Position numbers and translations under genes: made by a program. Positions 16,014 to 22,500 of a stretch of DNA of 36,475 nucleotides are shown piece after piece; position 1 is the stretch's first letter; every line of letters starts with the position of its first letter. Below the pieces are notes generated by a model. That model saw nothing but the letters and a program-made list of their open reading frames with translations, was not told where the DNA came from and did not search any database. Source of the stretch: an uncultured Acetobacteraceae bacterium (lineage in GTDB: Bacteria; Pseudomonadota; Alphaproteobacteria; Acetobacterales; Acetobacteraceae); the NCBI GenBank assembly GCA_937873205.1, contig CALMVO010000087.1, forward strand, positions 1-36,475, read 5' to 3'.

Positions 16014-17723
16014 TCAGTACGTCGTGCCGGCGTGCAGCACGTAATGTTCGGCGATGGGTCCCAGCGCGTCGGCCGGCAGGAACTGCAGCCCGCCCAGGAT
16101 CACGATCACACCGGCCAGCAGGCCCACGAACAGCAGCCCGGTGGTGGGGAAGGTGCCCGCGTTCATGCCCAGCTTGGGCTTGGCGCCGAGCGAGCCCGCG
16201 ATCGCCAGCACCGGCACCAGCACCGCGAAGCGGCCGAACAGCATGGCGAACGCCTGCCCGTAGGCCAGCAGCGGCGTGGTGGCGGTGATGCCGGCGAACG
16301 CGCTGCCGTTGTTCTGCGTGGCCGAGGTCCAGGCGTAGAGCATCTCGGTGAGCCCGTGCGGCCCGGCGGCGGAGATGGCGGCCAGCCCCGCCGGCAGCAC
16401 CAGCGACAGCCCGGCGCCGCAGAGGATCCACAGCGTCAGGATCAGGAGCGCCAGCATGGCCAGCTTGATCTCGCGCGCCTGCACCTTCTTGCCGAGATAT
16501 TCCGGCGTGCGGCCGACCATCAGCCCGGCCACGAACACCGAGAGCAGCGCGAACACGATGATGAAGTAGAACCCGGAGCCGATCCCGCCCGGCGTCACTT
16601 CGCCCAACTGCATCAGGAACAGCGAAACCAGGCCGCCCAGCGGCATGAAGCTCTCGGCAGCACCCGCCACGGCACCGGTCGAGGTGCCGGTGGCGCCGAC
16701 GTTCAGCAATGCGGTAAGCGCGGTGCCGAAGCGCACCTCCTTGCCCTCGAGGTTGCCCGACACCTGGTCGACGCCGAGCCTGTGCAGGATCGGGTTGCCG
16801 GCAGCCTCGGCCGCGTAGGAGCAGAACACGCCGATCGCCAGGATGCCGACCATGGCCGCCAGCAGCGCCCGGCCCTGCCCCGGCTCCCTCGTGATGCGGC
16901 CGAATGCGACCGGCAGCGCGAACGGGATCAGCAGCAGCATGAAGGTCTCGAGCGCGCAGGTGAGCGCCGTCGGGTTCTCGAACGGGTGCGCGCTGTTGGC
17001 GTTGAAGAAGCCGCCGCCGTTGGTGCCGAGCTCCTTGATCGCTTCCTGGAACGCCACCGGCCCGATGGCGATGGTCTGCCGCGCGCCTTCCAGGGTCGTC
17101 ACCGCGGCGAAGCCGTGCAGCGTGTCGGGGACACCGCTGGCCATCAGCAGCACCGTGAACACGCAGCCGAGCGGCAGCAGGATGTAGAGCGTCGCGCGCG
17201 TGAGGTCGGTCCAGAAGTTGCCCAGCACCTGCAGGCCGCCGCTGGCGAGGGCGCGCATCACCGCGACCGCGACGGCGATGCCGGTGGCGGCGGACAGGAA
17301 GTTGTGCACGGTCAGCCCCAGCATCTGGGCGCCGTTGGAGATGCCGCTCTCGGGCGTGTAGGCCTGCCAGTTGGTGTTGGTGACGAACGAGGCAGCGGTA
17401 TTGAAGGCGAGCGACGGCGGCATGCCGGCGGTGGCCTGCGGGTTGAACGGCAGGTAGAACTGCAGCCGCAGGATCGCGTACAACAGCGCGAAGTGCAGCG
17501 CGTTCATCAGCAGCAGCGCCGCGGTGTAGCCGCGCCACGACATGCCGCGCGCGGGGTCGACGCCCGAAAGCGCGTAGAGGCCGCGCTCGACCGGGGCCAG
17601 CACCGGCGACAGGATCGACCGGCCGCCCTCCATGACGGTGGCCAGGTAGTTGCCGACCGGCACCGCGCAGGCGACGGTGACGATCAGGACGAGGACGAGC
17701 TCGAGGATGCCAGGCGCGGTCAC
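16014..17723 (-). CDS. kdpA: Potassium-transporting ATPase KdpA (K+ channel-like subunit)
   Basis: The 569-residue polytopic membrane protein is the K+-selective subunit. The four filter-like loops are visible: [13 protein letters not shown] (115-127), [19 protein letters not shown] (233-251), [14 protein letters not shown] (346-359) and [11 protein letters not shown] in the C-terminal third. The start is a GTG at 17723: no upstream ATG is in frame, and the N-terminal helix begins directly after it. It follows kdpF by 12 bases. Length is normal for the family (about 560). Confidence 0.97.
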   Translation of the reverse strand: MTAPGILELVLVLIVTVACAVPVGNYLATVMEGGRSILSPVLAPVERGLYALSGVDPARGMSWRGYTAALLLMNALHFALLYAILRLQFYLPFNPQATAGMPPSLAFNTAASFVTNTNWQAYTPESGISNGAQMLGLTVHNFLSAATGIAVAVAVMRALASGGLQVLGNFWTDLTRATLYILLPLGCVFTVLLMASGVPDTLHGFAAVTTLEGARQTIAIGPVAFQEAIKELGTNGGGFFNANSAHPFENPTALTCALETFMLLLIPFALPVAFGRITREPGQGRALLAAMVGILAIGVFCSYAAEAAGNPILHRLGVDQVSGNLEGKEVRFGTALTALLNVGATGTSTGAVAGAAESFMPLGGLVSLFLMQLGEVTPGGIGSGFYFIIVFALLSVFVAGLMVGRTPEYLGKKVQAREIKLAMLALLILTLWILCGAGLSLVLPAGLAAISAAGPHGLTEMLYAWTSATQNNGSAFAGITATTPLLAYGQAFAMLFGRFAVLVPVLAIAGSLGAKPKLGMNAGTFPTTGLLFVGLLAGVIVILGGLQFLPADALGPIAEHYVLHAGTTY

Positions 17724-17735
17724 CGCCGGCCTCCC

Positions 17736-17825
17736 TCAGAAGTCTTCGGGGCGGATCAGCGCCCAGGCGAGATAGACCAGCAAGCCGAGCGACACCACGC
17801 CGGCAAGGACGAGATCGAAGGTCAT
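17736..17825 (-). CDS. kdpF: KdpF small membrane subunit (29 aa)
   Basis: ATG at 17825 encodes a 29-residue single-helix peptide that begins [16 protein letters not shown] and ends LIRPEDF. The LxYLxWALIRPExF ending is the KdpF signature. KdpF is a lipid-like stabiliser of the KdpABC complex. It lies 12 bases before kdpA and 4 bases after the upstream 27-codon frame. It is too short for most gene finders. Confidence 0.92.
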   Translation of the reverse strand: MTFDLVLAGVVSLGLLVYLAWALIRPEDF

Positions 17826-17829
17826 CGTC

Positions 17830-17913
17830 CTAGATCCTGGCGCAGAGCGAGGCGTAGGCGTCCATCAGCAGGATGAGCGCGGTCCCGCCGAAGAGCAGCA
17901 GAATGTCCAGCAT
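17830..17913 (-). CDS. 27-residue membrane microprotein at the head of the kdp operon
   Basis: ATG at 17913 begins MLDILLLFGGTALILLMDAY and ends with ASLCARI before TAG. It is one hydrophobic helix with a short tail containing Cys and Arg. Many kdp operons, as I recall them, have a similar second micro-ORF ahead of kdpF (hydrophobic helix ending in a Cys-Arg/Asp-Arg-Leu tail), usually left unannotated. It lies 4 bases ahead of kdpF, so it is probably co-translated and may be another accessory peptide of the pump. The Shine-Dalgarno is weak (AGAGAT). Coding status is inferred from position and helix pattern. Confidence 0.55.
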   Translation of the reverse strand: MLDILLLFGGTALILLMDAYASLCARI

Positions 17914-17980
17914 GGAAGGATCTCTGGTCAGTGTGGCGGGACGCTAGATCCGGCGCGCGTAAAGGCGATATTCGTCATTC

Positions 17981-17995
17981 ATTAAACGGTATAAA
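17981..17995 (-). promoter_or_regulatory. Possible KdpE operator / kdp promoter element
   Basis: On the minus strand the sequence reads TTTATACCGTTTAAT, an AT-rich island in high-GC DNA about 70 bases ahead of the first kdp reading frame. It resembles the TTTATA-spacer-TTTACA site bound by E. coli KdpE, and a TTTACG lies about 25 bases further on. The match is by eye and the -10/-35 boxes were not assigned. Confidence 0.35.
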
Positions 17996-18022
17996 GGCGG
18001 CGTAAGGGCTGGACTGGAGATC

Positions 18023-18434
18023 ATGCGGACGGACCGCGTGCTGCCGCTGCACGGGCTCGCTGCGGGTGCGCGCTCGATGCGGACCCTCGAGCGCGCCCTG
18101 GATGCGGCGGGTACGGGACGCTGAACTTCGCCGATCCGTCCTGCCGGCTGTCGCTGCGCGATCTCGTCGGGCAGGTGCTTGCGAGCCCGGCGTGGAGGCG
18201 GGGCGGCGACGGTGCGCTGCACGTCGCACCTACTCGATGGGCGGGCTGCTCGCCCGTGCCGCCATCAGCCAGGAACGCCCGGCCAATCTCGGTCGCGTCG
18301 TCATGCTGGCACCGCCGAACGGCGGCAGCGAGATCGCCGACCTCCTCGCCGGCTGGGCCTTCCGCCGCCTGTTCGGACCGGCCGGCGCTGAACTCGCGAC
18401 GCGGCAATCTGACGAGCTGACACGGCTGCTGGGG
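18023..18434 (+). pseudogene. Alpha/beta hydrolase, 5' part, frameshifted and cut by a transposon
   Basis: The ATG at 18023 begins MRTDRVLPLHGLAAGARSM, an alpha/beta hydrolase opening with HG oxyanion motif. The frame breaks near 18110 (GGTACGGG, where a G seems lost) and continues as TLNFADPSCRLSLRDLVGQV. It breaks again near 18228 and continues TYSMGGLLARAAISQERP, with the nucleophile Ser in YSMGG, and VVMLAPPNGGSEIADLL. At RLLG the terminal repeat of the transposon follows and supplies TAG. The 3' part resumes at 22224. The family resembles PGAP1/lipase-like hydrolases acting on acyl esters. Two frameshifts independent of the insertion show the gene was already decaying or decayed later. 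Confidence 0.8.
18423..18434. repeat. Target-site duplication, left copy
   Basis: CGGCTGCTGGGG adjoins the left end of the transposon. The right flank begins CGGCTGCCGGGG at 22224-22235, so 11 of 12 bases agree. IS1-type transposases make duplications of about 8-10 bases, so only part of this may be the original duplication. Both copies read in the hydrolase frame as R-L-L/P-G. Confidence 0.65.
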
Positions 18435-18455
18435 TAGTGTCTCAGTTTGAAATTA
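18435..18455. repeat. Terminal inverted repeat, left
   Basis: The sequence is TAGTGTCTCAGTTTGA followed by AATTA. It matches the reverse complement of 22202-22222 at 20 of 21 positions (mismatch at position 17). Confidence 0.9.
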
Positions 18456-18531
18456 TCCACCTGAAAGTCTGATCTTGGCCCTCGCCGTCGATCGGTGCCA
18501 TGCTTAGCGATAGGCATAAGGAGCTGGACGG

Positions 18532-18732
18532 ATGCTACCTAACCCGCCGCGCAAGCCGCATTCAAAAGGCGCCTATGGTGATGGTTGGGCAGCTTGTGGG
18601 CACGGCCAGAAGCGCCATGAGTGGCCAAATTATCTTAGCCATGAGGAGCGGGAAGCTTTCGGCCGCGGTTGGGATGATCGGGCCGAGCGAATTGCAAGCG
18701 GCTATCGAGACGACGCAAAGGCAGGGGTCTGA
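18532..18732 (+). CDS. Rmf/CrpP-fold small protein (transposon cargo)
   Basis: The 66-residue protein has the spacing of the Rmf/CrpP family: GAYGDGWAACGHGQ, a Pro-containing loop (WPNYL), then EEREAFGRGWDDRAE. Rmf makes inactive 100S ribosomes; CrpP-like relatives have other reported roles. The N-terminal basic extension (PPRKPHSK) could contact RNA. AAGGAG lies 8 bases before the ATG. The stop is one base from the next ATG, so the two small genes are coupled. It is the first gene inside the transposon. Family assignment is by short motif and is moderate. Confidence 0.6.
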   Translation: MLPNPPRKPHSKGAYGDGWAACGHGQKRHEWPNYLSHEEREAFGRGWDDRAERIASGYRDDAKAGV

Positions 18733-18733
18733 C

Positions 18734-18976
18734 ATGCCCAAAGGCCCCCGAGGCGAGCACCGCCCCGCCGATTTGATCGGCGCCGCCGTGAAGGTCATGC
18801 GGATTGCGACCGGCGAGGAGCAGGACGAACGAGAGGCGGCGTCGAGTGCGGCGGTGCAGCTGGGGAAGCTGGGCGGCGCGGCGCGAGCGCGGAACCTGAC
18901 GGCGGAGCAGCGGGCGGAGATCGCGCGGAAGGCGGCAGCGGGGCGATGGCGGACACCGGTTGACAAACGGGGGTGA
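18734..18976 (+). CDS. Small basic Ala-rich protein with RPAD and KAAAxRW motifs (transposon cargo)
   Basis: The 80-residue protein begins MPKGPRGEHRPADLIGAAVK, continues VMRIATGEEQDE and ends LGGAARARNLTAEQRAEIARK followed by AAAGRW. This is a very common alphaproteobacterial small protein family (KGPxGxxRPADxIG...KGGxARAxxLTxxxRxEIAxxAAxxRW) of unknown function; the basic C-terminal helices suggest nucleic-acid binding. The ATG at 18734 is chosen from the family opening; the same frame is open from 18500 but that part overlaps the preceding gene. Its presence inside a transposon suggests a captured chromosomal gene. Confidence 0.75.
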   Translation: MPKGPRGEHRPADLIGAAVKVMRIATGEEQDEREAASSAAVQLGKLGGAARARNLTAEQRAEIARKAAAGRWRTPVDKRG

Positions 18977-19014
18977 TTTTCGGGTATGGTTGCCTTGGGT
19001 GCGGAGCAACCAGA

Positions 19015-19689
19015 ATGATCCCGATGGATTCGAGTTTAGCCGAGTGCTTCCTACTAGATCAGTTCCCGGTCAAATACCGTGCCCTCATCCCTGCAGTACT
19101 CCGGAACGCGCGTGCCTCAGCGGCGACACTCGCCAAATCGGAGCCCATTCTTCAAGTTCAGAGCGCGAAAGATAATTTCGGTCGTCTGATTTCCTGGGCT
19201 GCTGACCTTGGAGTTGAGAAACTAATCAATTCCGGCAGGTGGCCTGTGGATTACAGATGGCGGTGGTTTGCCCAACCGACTGGCCGATATCTCGAAGTGC
19301 GGCTTTCGCATTCAGTGATGAGCATCAGTCAAGTTGCTGACCCACAAATACAGCCGAGAGATGTGAAGTTCCGAGAGAATGCTCGTTTAAACAATCAGCG
19401 TTCGTTTGACTTCCCAGGCCTAAATGACAGCCGCTCCTCGACCGGCATCCCGGCTTTTATTCTTATTCATGGTCGGGCGGAACGCTACGAAATGGAGAGT
19501 GAATTTGCTCACATTGGGGTACCGCACCCCGAGCATAAACGCGACTGGATCTACCGGACCAAGAATATCATGGGTTTGGTGCAGACTGTCGAAAGCGAAC
19601 TTCCTCCCGTTGAAGATACTGATGCAGAAGCGGTCCTGACGATTAGAGAAGAGATTGAGAAGTGGCGGCGGGACAATGGCAACGACTAG
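19015..19689 (+). CDS. Unknown 224-residue protein paired with an XRE-ImmA gene (transposon cargo)
   Basis: I do not recognise the family. The protein has an N-terminal helical part (ECFLLDQFPVKYRALIPAVLRNA), a central beta-rich part (YRWRWFAQPTGRYLEVRLSH), FDFPGLNDSRSSTGIPAFILIHG and a C-terminal acidic helix (TIREEIEKWRRDN). The ATG at 19015 has GGAG 8 bases upstream. The stop overlaps the start of the XRE-ImmA gene by 14 bases, so the two are translationally coupled. This resembles toxin-antitoxin or substrate-protease pairs in which an ImmA/IrrE protein controls its neighbour, but no catalytic motif is visible. The DNA is poorer in G+C than the host genes. Confidence 0.75.
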   Translation: MIPMDSSLAECFLLDQFPVKYRALIPAVLRNARASAATLAKSEPILQVQSAKDNFGRLISWAADLGVEKLINSGRWPVDYRWRWFAQPTGRYLEVRLSHSVMSISQVADPQIQPRDVKFRENARLNNQRSFDFPGLNDSRSSTGIPAFILIHGRAERYEMESEFAHIGVPHPEHKRDWIYRTKNIMGLVQTVESELPPVEDTDAEAVLTIREEIEKWRRDNGND

Positions 19690-20872
19690 CAATGTTGTCA
19701 CGTTTCCAGGCGCCGCCCGTGGGGTCACCTCCGGGCGGCGTTTGATTCCGGCTCGGCTTCGTGCTGCCCGAATTGCGAAGCGCCTTAACCAAGCCGAACT
19801 TGGCGCAGCTATTGGAAAAACCCGGCAAATCATATCGGCCTACGAGCAAGGCGAGAAGGCCCCGGAGGGTCTGACGATGGTGGCTATCGCAGAACTGCTT
19901 GCACAGCCGATGGCTTATTTCACGACACCTGAGCCCGAAGGTTTTGGTCCGTTCGGCACGCGTTTTTATAGGGCGATTGGGCCGGAGACGAAGCGACGGA
20001 ACTTGATGTGCGATGTATATGCAGATTGGCAGGTTCAAATCTCAAAGTATGTCGACGGACTTATTAACTATCCCAGTCTGCTTCTACCTTCAATCGCTCC
20101 GGAGCGCGGCGATCAAGGTTACGAAGATGAGGAGATTGAGGCGGCTGCCACGACGTGTCGGAAGATGTGGGGGCTAGGATATGGCCCGCTCTCCAACGTT
20201 TTGTCCTTAGTAGAAAGTAAGGGGGTGATCGCTTCTCGTCTTATCATGGAAGGGGAGAGGGTTGAGGCTTTCTCATTCTGGAACGGGCCGCGTGCATTTA
20301 TCTTCCTGGCGTCCGAAAAGGACTCAGCTGTGCGCGCTCGTTTTGATGTCGCACATGAGATCGGGCATTTGGTCTTGCACCGTGGGATTGGTCCGGAGGA
20401 TATTGCGGACCCCAAGATCCTTAAGAGGATTGAGGCGGAAGCCAATCGCTTCGCTGGAGCGTTGCTGCTACCCCGCGAATCTTTCCCGTCCGAGGTGTTC
20501 ACTACTCGTCTAGATGCTTTTGTCGAGCTGAAGGCTCGTTGGAAAGTGGCTATTCAGGCAATGGTTTATCGTTGCAAAAGTCTTGATGTATTCGATGAAT
20601 ACCAAGTCACAAACTTGTACAAGCAAATCTCCGCAAGAAAGTGGCGAACCAAGGAGCCGCTTGACGATCCAGATCTCCTACCAATAGAACAACCAAAGAT
20701 GCTTCGAAATGCCGTCGAGATGTTGATTTCTGCAGGGCGGAAGAACGCTGCTGATATCCGTGCAGATTTGTCGCTTTCAAGTCAGGTGATTGAGGCGTTG
20801 TGCAATTTAGAGCTGGGCACACTGACCGTGCCGGAGGCAGAGCCAATCGCGATCGGTCCGACTCTAAAGTGA
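19676..20872 (+). CDS. XRE-family HTH / ImmA-IrrE metallopeptidase fusion (transposon cargo)
   Basis: The 398-residue protein has an XRE helix-turn-helix at about residues 25-80 (RLRAARIAKRLNQAELGAAI, then RQIISAYEQGEKAP) and a COG2856/ImmA-IrrE zinc protease domain at about 170-270. The zinc site is HEIGH (227-231) with third ligand E255 in EAEANRFAGALLLP. Such proteins bind operators and cleave repressors or antitoxins after a damage signal. The C-terminal 120 residues are helical and carry no named motif. It overlaps the preceding gene by 14 bases. In a transposon it may control cargo expression or act as the regulator of the preceding unknown protein. Confidence 0.88.
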   Translation: MATTSNVVTFPGAARGVTSGRRLIPARLRAARIAKRLNQAELGAAIGKTRQIISAYEQGEKAPEGLTMVAIAELLAQPMAYFTTPEPEGFGPFGTRFYRAIGPETKRRNLMCDVYADWQVQISKYVDGLINYPSLLLPSIAPERGDQGYEDEEIEAAATTCRKMWGLGYGPLSNVLSLVESKGVIASRLIMEGERVEAFSFWNGPRAFIFLASEKDSAVRARFDVAHEIGHLVLHRGIGPEDIADPKILKRIEAEANRFAGALLLPRESFPSEVFTTRLDAFVELKARWKVAIQAMVYRCKSLDVFDEYQVTNLYKQISARKWRTKEPLDDPDLLPIEQPKMLRNAVEMLISAGRKNAADIRADLSLSSQVIEALCNLELGTLTVPEAEPIAIGPTLK

Positions 20873-20908
20873 AAACAATGCTTACCGGTAAGGAAAAGGA
20901 CCTGCATT

Positions 20909-21802
20909 GTGCCCGGCATGGCCAACAAGCTCCCCCTTGCCAAGCGCGTTCAGATCCTCTCGATGCTCTGCGAGGGCAGCTCCATGCGCTCGATCAGCCG
21001 AGTGGTGGACGTGTCCATCAACACCGTCTCAGCCCTGCTGGTAGACGCCGGCAAGGCCTGCGCCGCGCATCACGACGCCACCGTGCGCGGTGTCCGCTCC
21101 AAGCGCATCCAGGCCGGCGAAATCTGGTCCTTCTGCTACGCCAAGCAGAAGAACGTCGCGACGGCCAAGGCTGCGCCGGAAGATGCCGGCGACGTGTGGA
21201 CCTGGACCGCCCTGGACGCCGACAGCAAGCTCATCGTGTCCTACCTGATTAGTGGTCGGGACGCGGGCTACGCACACGAGTTCATGCAGGACGTGGCGGC
21301 TCGTCTCGCAAACCGCGTGCAGCTCACCACCGACGGCCACAGGGCCTACCTGGACGCCGTCGAGGGGGCGTTCGGGTCCGACATCGACTACTCCATGCTG
21401 ATCAAGCACTACGGGGACGTGGCCGGTGCGGGCCGCTACAGCCCCGGCGTCTGCACCGGCGCCACTCAGGCGCGCGTGGAGGGTCGTCCCGAGAGGGCCC
21501 ACGTCATCACCAGCTACGCCGAGCGGCAGAACCTCACCATGCGGATGTCCATGCGCCGGTTTACCCGGCTGACGAACGCGTTCTTGAAGAAGGCCGAGAA
21601 CCACACCCACATGGTCGCCCTCTACACCACTTGGTATAACTTCGTCCGCCAGCACAAGACGCTGCGGGTCGCCCCGGCGATGGCAGCCGGTCTATCCGAC
21701 CGGCTGTGGAGCATGGAGGACGTGGTGGCGCTGCTCGACGCGGCCGAGGGGCCGGCGAAGAAGCGGGGATCGTACAAGCCCCGAATGGCGATGGAGCGGT
21801 AG
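20909..21802 (+). CDS. IS1-family-like DDE transposase, first catalytic Asp replaced
   Basis: The protein has an N-terminal helix-turn-helix (LAKRVQILSMLCEGSSMRSI followed by SRVVDVSINTV) and an RNase-H-fold core. The second acidic residue is in VQLTTDGHRAYLDAVE and the third in SYAERQNLTMRMSMRRFTRL. In this family the first catalytic Asp lies in a CDEIWSF motif; here the codons give AGEIWSF, so the Asp is Gly. Loss of that residue should abolish strand transfer unless the neighbouring Glu substitutes. Otherwise the gene is full length (297 residues from the GTG at 20909, 294 from the ATG at 20918; AGGA 8 bases ahead of the GTG favours the former). It probably mobilised the surrounding element. 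Confidence 0.85.
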   Translation: MPGMANKLPLAKRVQILSMLCEGSSMRSISRVVDVSINTVSALLVDAGKACAAHHDATVRGVRSKRIQAGEIWSFCYAKQKNVATAKAAPEDAGDVWTWTALDADSKLIVSYLISGRDAGYAHEFMQDVAARLANRVQLTTDGHRAYLDAVEGAFGSDIDYSMLIKHYGDVAGAGRYSPGVCTGATQARVEGRPERAHVITSYAERQNLTMRMSMRRFTRLTNAFLKKAENHTHMVALYTTWYNFVRQHKTLRVAPAMAAGLSDRLWSMEDVVALLDAAEGPAKKRGSYKPRMAMER

Positions 21803-21805
21803 GTG

Positions 21806-22192
21806 ATGACGGTTCTGGTGCAAGGAGTCCCTTTAAAAAGGGGTAATATTGTTTCGGTCGATTTGGATGGCGCCACGGGCGTTGAGATGCAGAACGGACA
21901 GGACTCAGGCGTTCGCTCGTGCATTATAGTTCAAAATGATAAAGGCAATGCATTTTCGCCAACCACAATAATAGTTCCGCTATCGGACGCCGAGAAGAAT
22001 CAGCGTAGTTTGTCAATTCTTGTTCCATTGCGCTCAGACGAGCTTGGCCCAGGCGGAAAAGACTCAGTTGCTCACTGTGAACAGGTTCGGACTGTTGACA
22101 TAGCCGTACGTATCAAGCGTGTCGTTGGTCACCTTGGGCCAAATGCAATGGATCGGATTGATAAAGCGCTCGCAATCAGCATCGGCCGCTGA
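21806..22192 (+). CDS. PemK/MazF-family toxin-like protein (transposon cargo)
   Basis: The 128-residue protein matches the PemK/MazF endoribonuclease fold. The first strand and loop are LKRGNIVSVDLDGATGVEM with the expected RG, then SCIIVQNDKGNAFSPTTIIVPLS, VAHCEQVRTVDIAVRI and HLGPNAMDRIDKAL. MazF toxins cut mRNA at short motifs. It begins 3 bases after the transposase stop (GGAG 9 bases ahead of the ATG) and ends 9 bases before the right terminal repeat. No small antitoxin gene of the usual kind adjoins it; the only DNA-binding candidates are the XRE-ImmA protein and the small basic protein upstream. It may stabilise the element by addiction, or be silenced. Confidence 0.82.
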   Translation: MTVLVQGVPLKRGNIVSVDLDGATGVEMQNGQDSGVRSCIIVQNDKGNAFSPTTIIVPLSDAEKNQRSLSILVPLRSDELGPGGKDSVAHCEQVRTVDIAVRIKRVVGHLGPNAMDRIDKALAISIGR

Positions 22193-22201
22193 ACGTTGCC
22201 T

Positions 22202-22222
22202 TAATCTCAAACTGAGACACTA
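22202..22222. repeat. Terminal inverted repeat, right
   Basis: The reverse complement reads TAGTGTCTCAGTTTGA followed by GATTA, matching the left end at 20 of 21 positions. The hydrolase coding sequence resumes directly after it. Confidence 0.9.
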
Positions 22223-22223
22223 C

Positions 22224-22235
22224 CGGCTGCCGGGG
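22224..22235. repeat. Target-site duplication, right copy
   Basis: CGGCTGCCGGGG matches the left flank CGGCTGCTGGGG (18423-18434) at 11 of 12 positions. It marks the insertion point in the hydrolase gene. Confidence 0.65.
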
Positions 22236-22500
22236 GAGGTGGACTATCCTCCCGGCATCGTCGCCGGCGACCGGTTCTTGGACCCGATGGGTTTGCAGAT
22301 GATCCCGGGACGCAATGACGGACGCGTCTCGGTCGAGCGGACCCGGCTCGCAGGCATGGCGGACCACCTCACGATCCATGCCACGCATCACGGCATGGTC
22401 CGCAACCGCCACGCCATCGGCCACGTCCTTGCGCTTCCTTCGGGACGGGCATTTCAATCGGCGGGACGCGGCCCCGGACGGCGTCAGAACCCGAGGATGA
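22224..22500 (+). pseudogene. Alpha/beta hydrolase, 3' part beyond the transposon
   Basis: The frame after the right terminal repeat reads RLPGEVDYPPGIVAGDRFLD, then MIPGRNDGRVSVERTRL and MADHLTIHATHHGMVRN. This includes the Asp (NDGRV) and the catalytic His region (THHGM) of the hydrolase begun at 18023. The frame breaks at about 22432 and continues as FLRDGHF, the usual C-terminal motif, to a stop at 22500. Joining both parts at the duplicated CGGCTGC restores one continuous hydrolase of ordinary length. Confidence 0.78.

Larger units (their letters stand above)
18435..22223 (+). mobile_element. 3.8-kb IS1-like transposon with cargo genes
   Basis: The element is bounded by inverted repeats TAGTGTCTCAGTTTGA(A/G)ATTA and interrupts an alpha/beta hydrolase gene with an imperfect duplication CGGCTGCYGGGG at both sides. 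Ends are exact within two bases because flanking G/C runs blur them. Gene order, all plus strand: Rmf/CrpP-like protein, small basic protein, unknown 224-residue protein, XRE-ImmA protein, DDE transposase, PemK/MazF-like toxin. The middle (about 19000-20870) and the toxin gene are visibly poorer in G+C than the flanks, whereas the transposase matches them, so cargo and transposase probably have different origins. Confidence 0.85.

Noticed and set aside
13924-17538. A 1204-codon frame suggesting a KdpA-KdpB fusion
   Set aside because: KdpA signatures are in a different frame (16014-17723). The frame before the KdpB start is Arg-rich shadow sequence, and KdpB has its own ATG at 16002.
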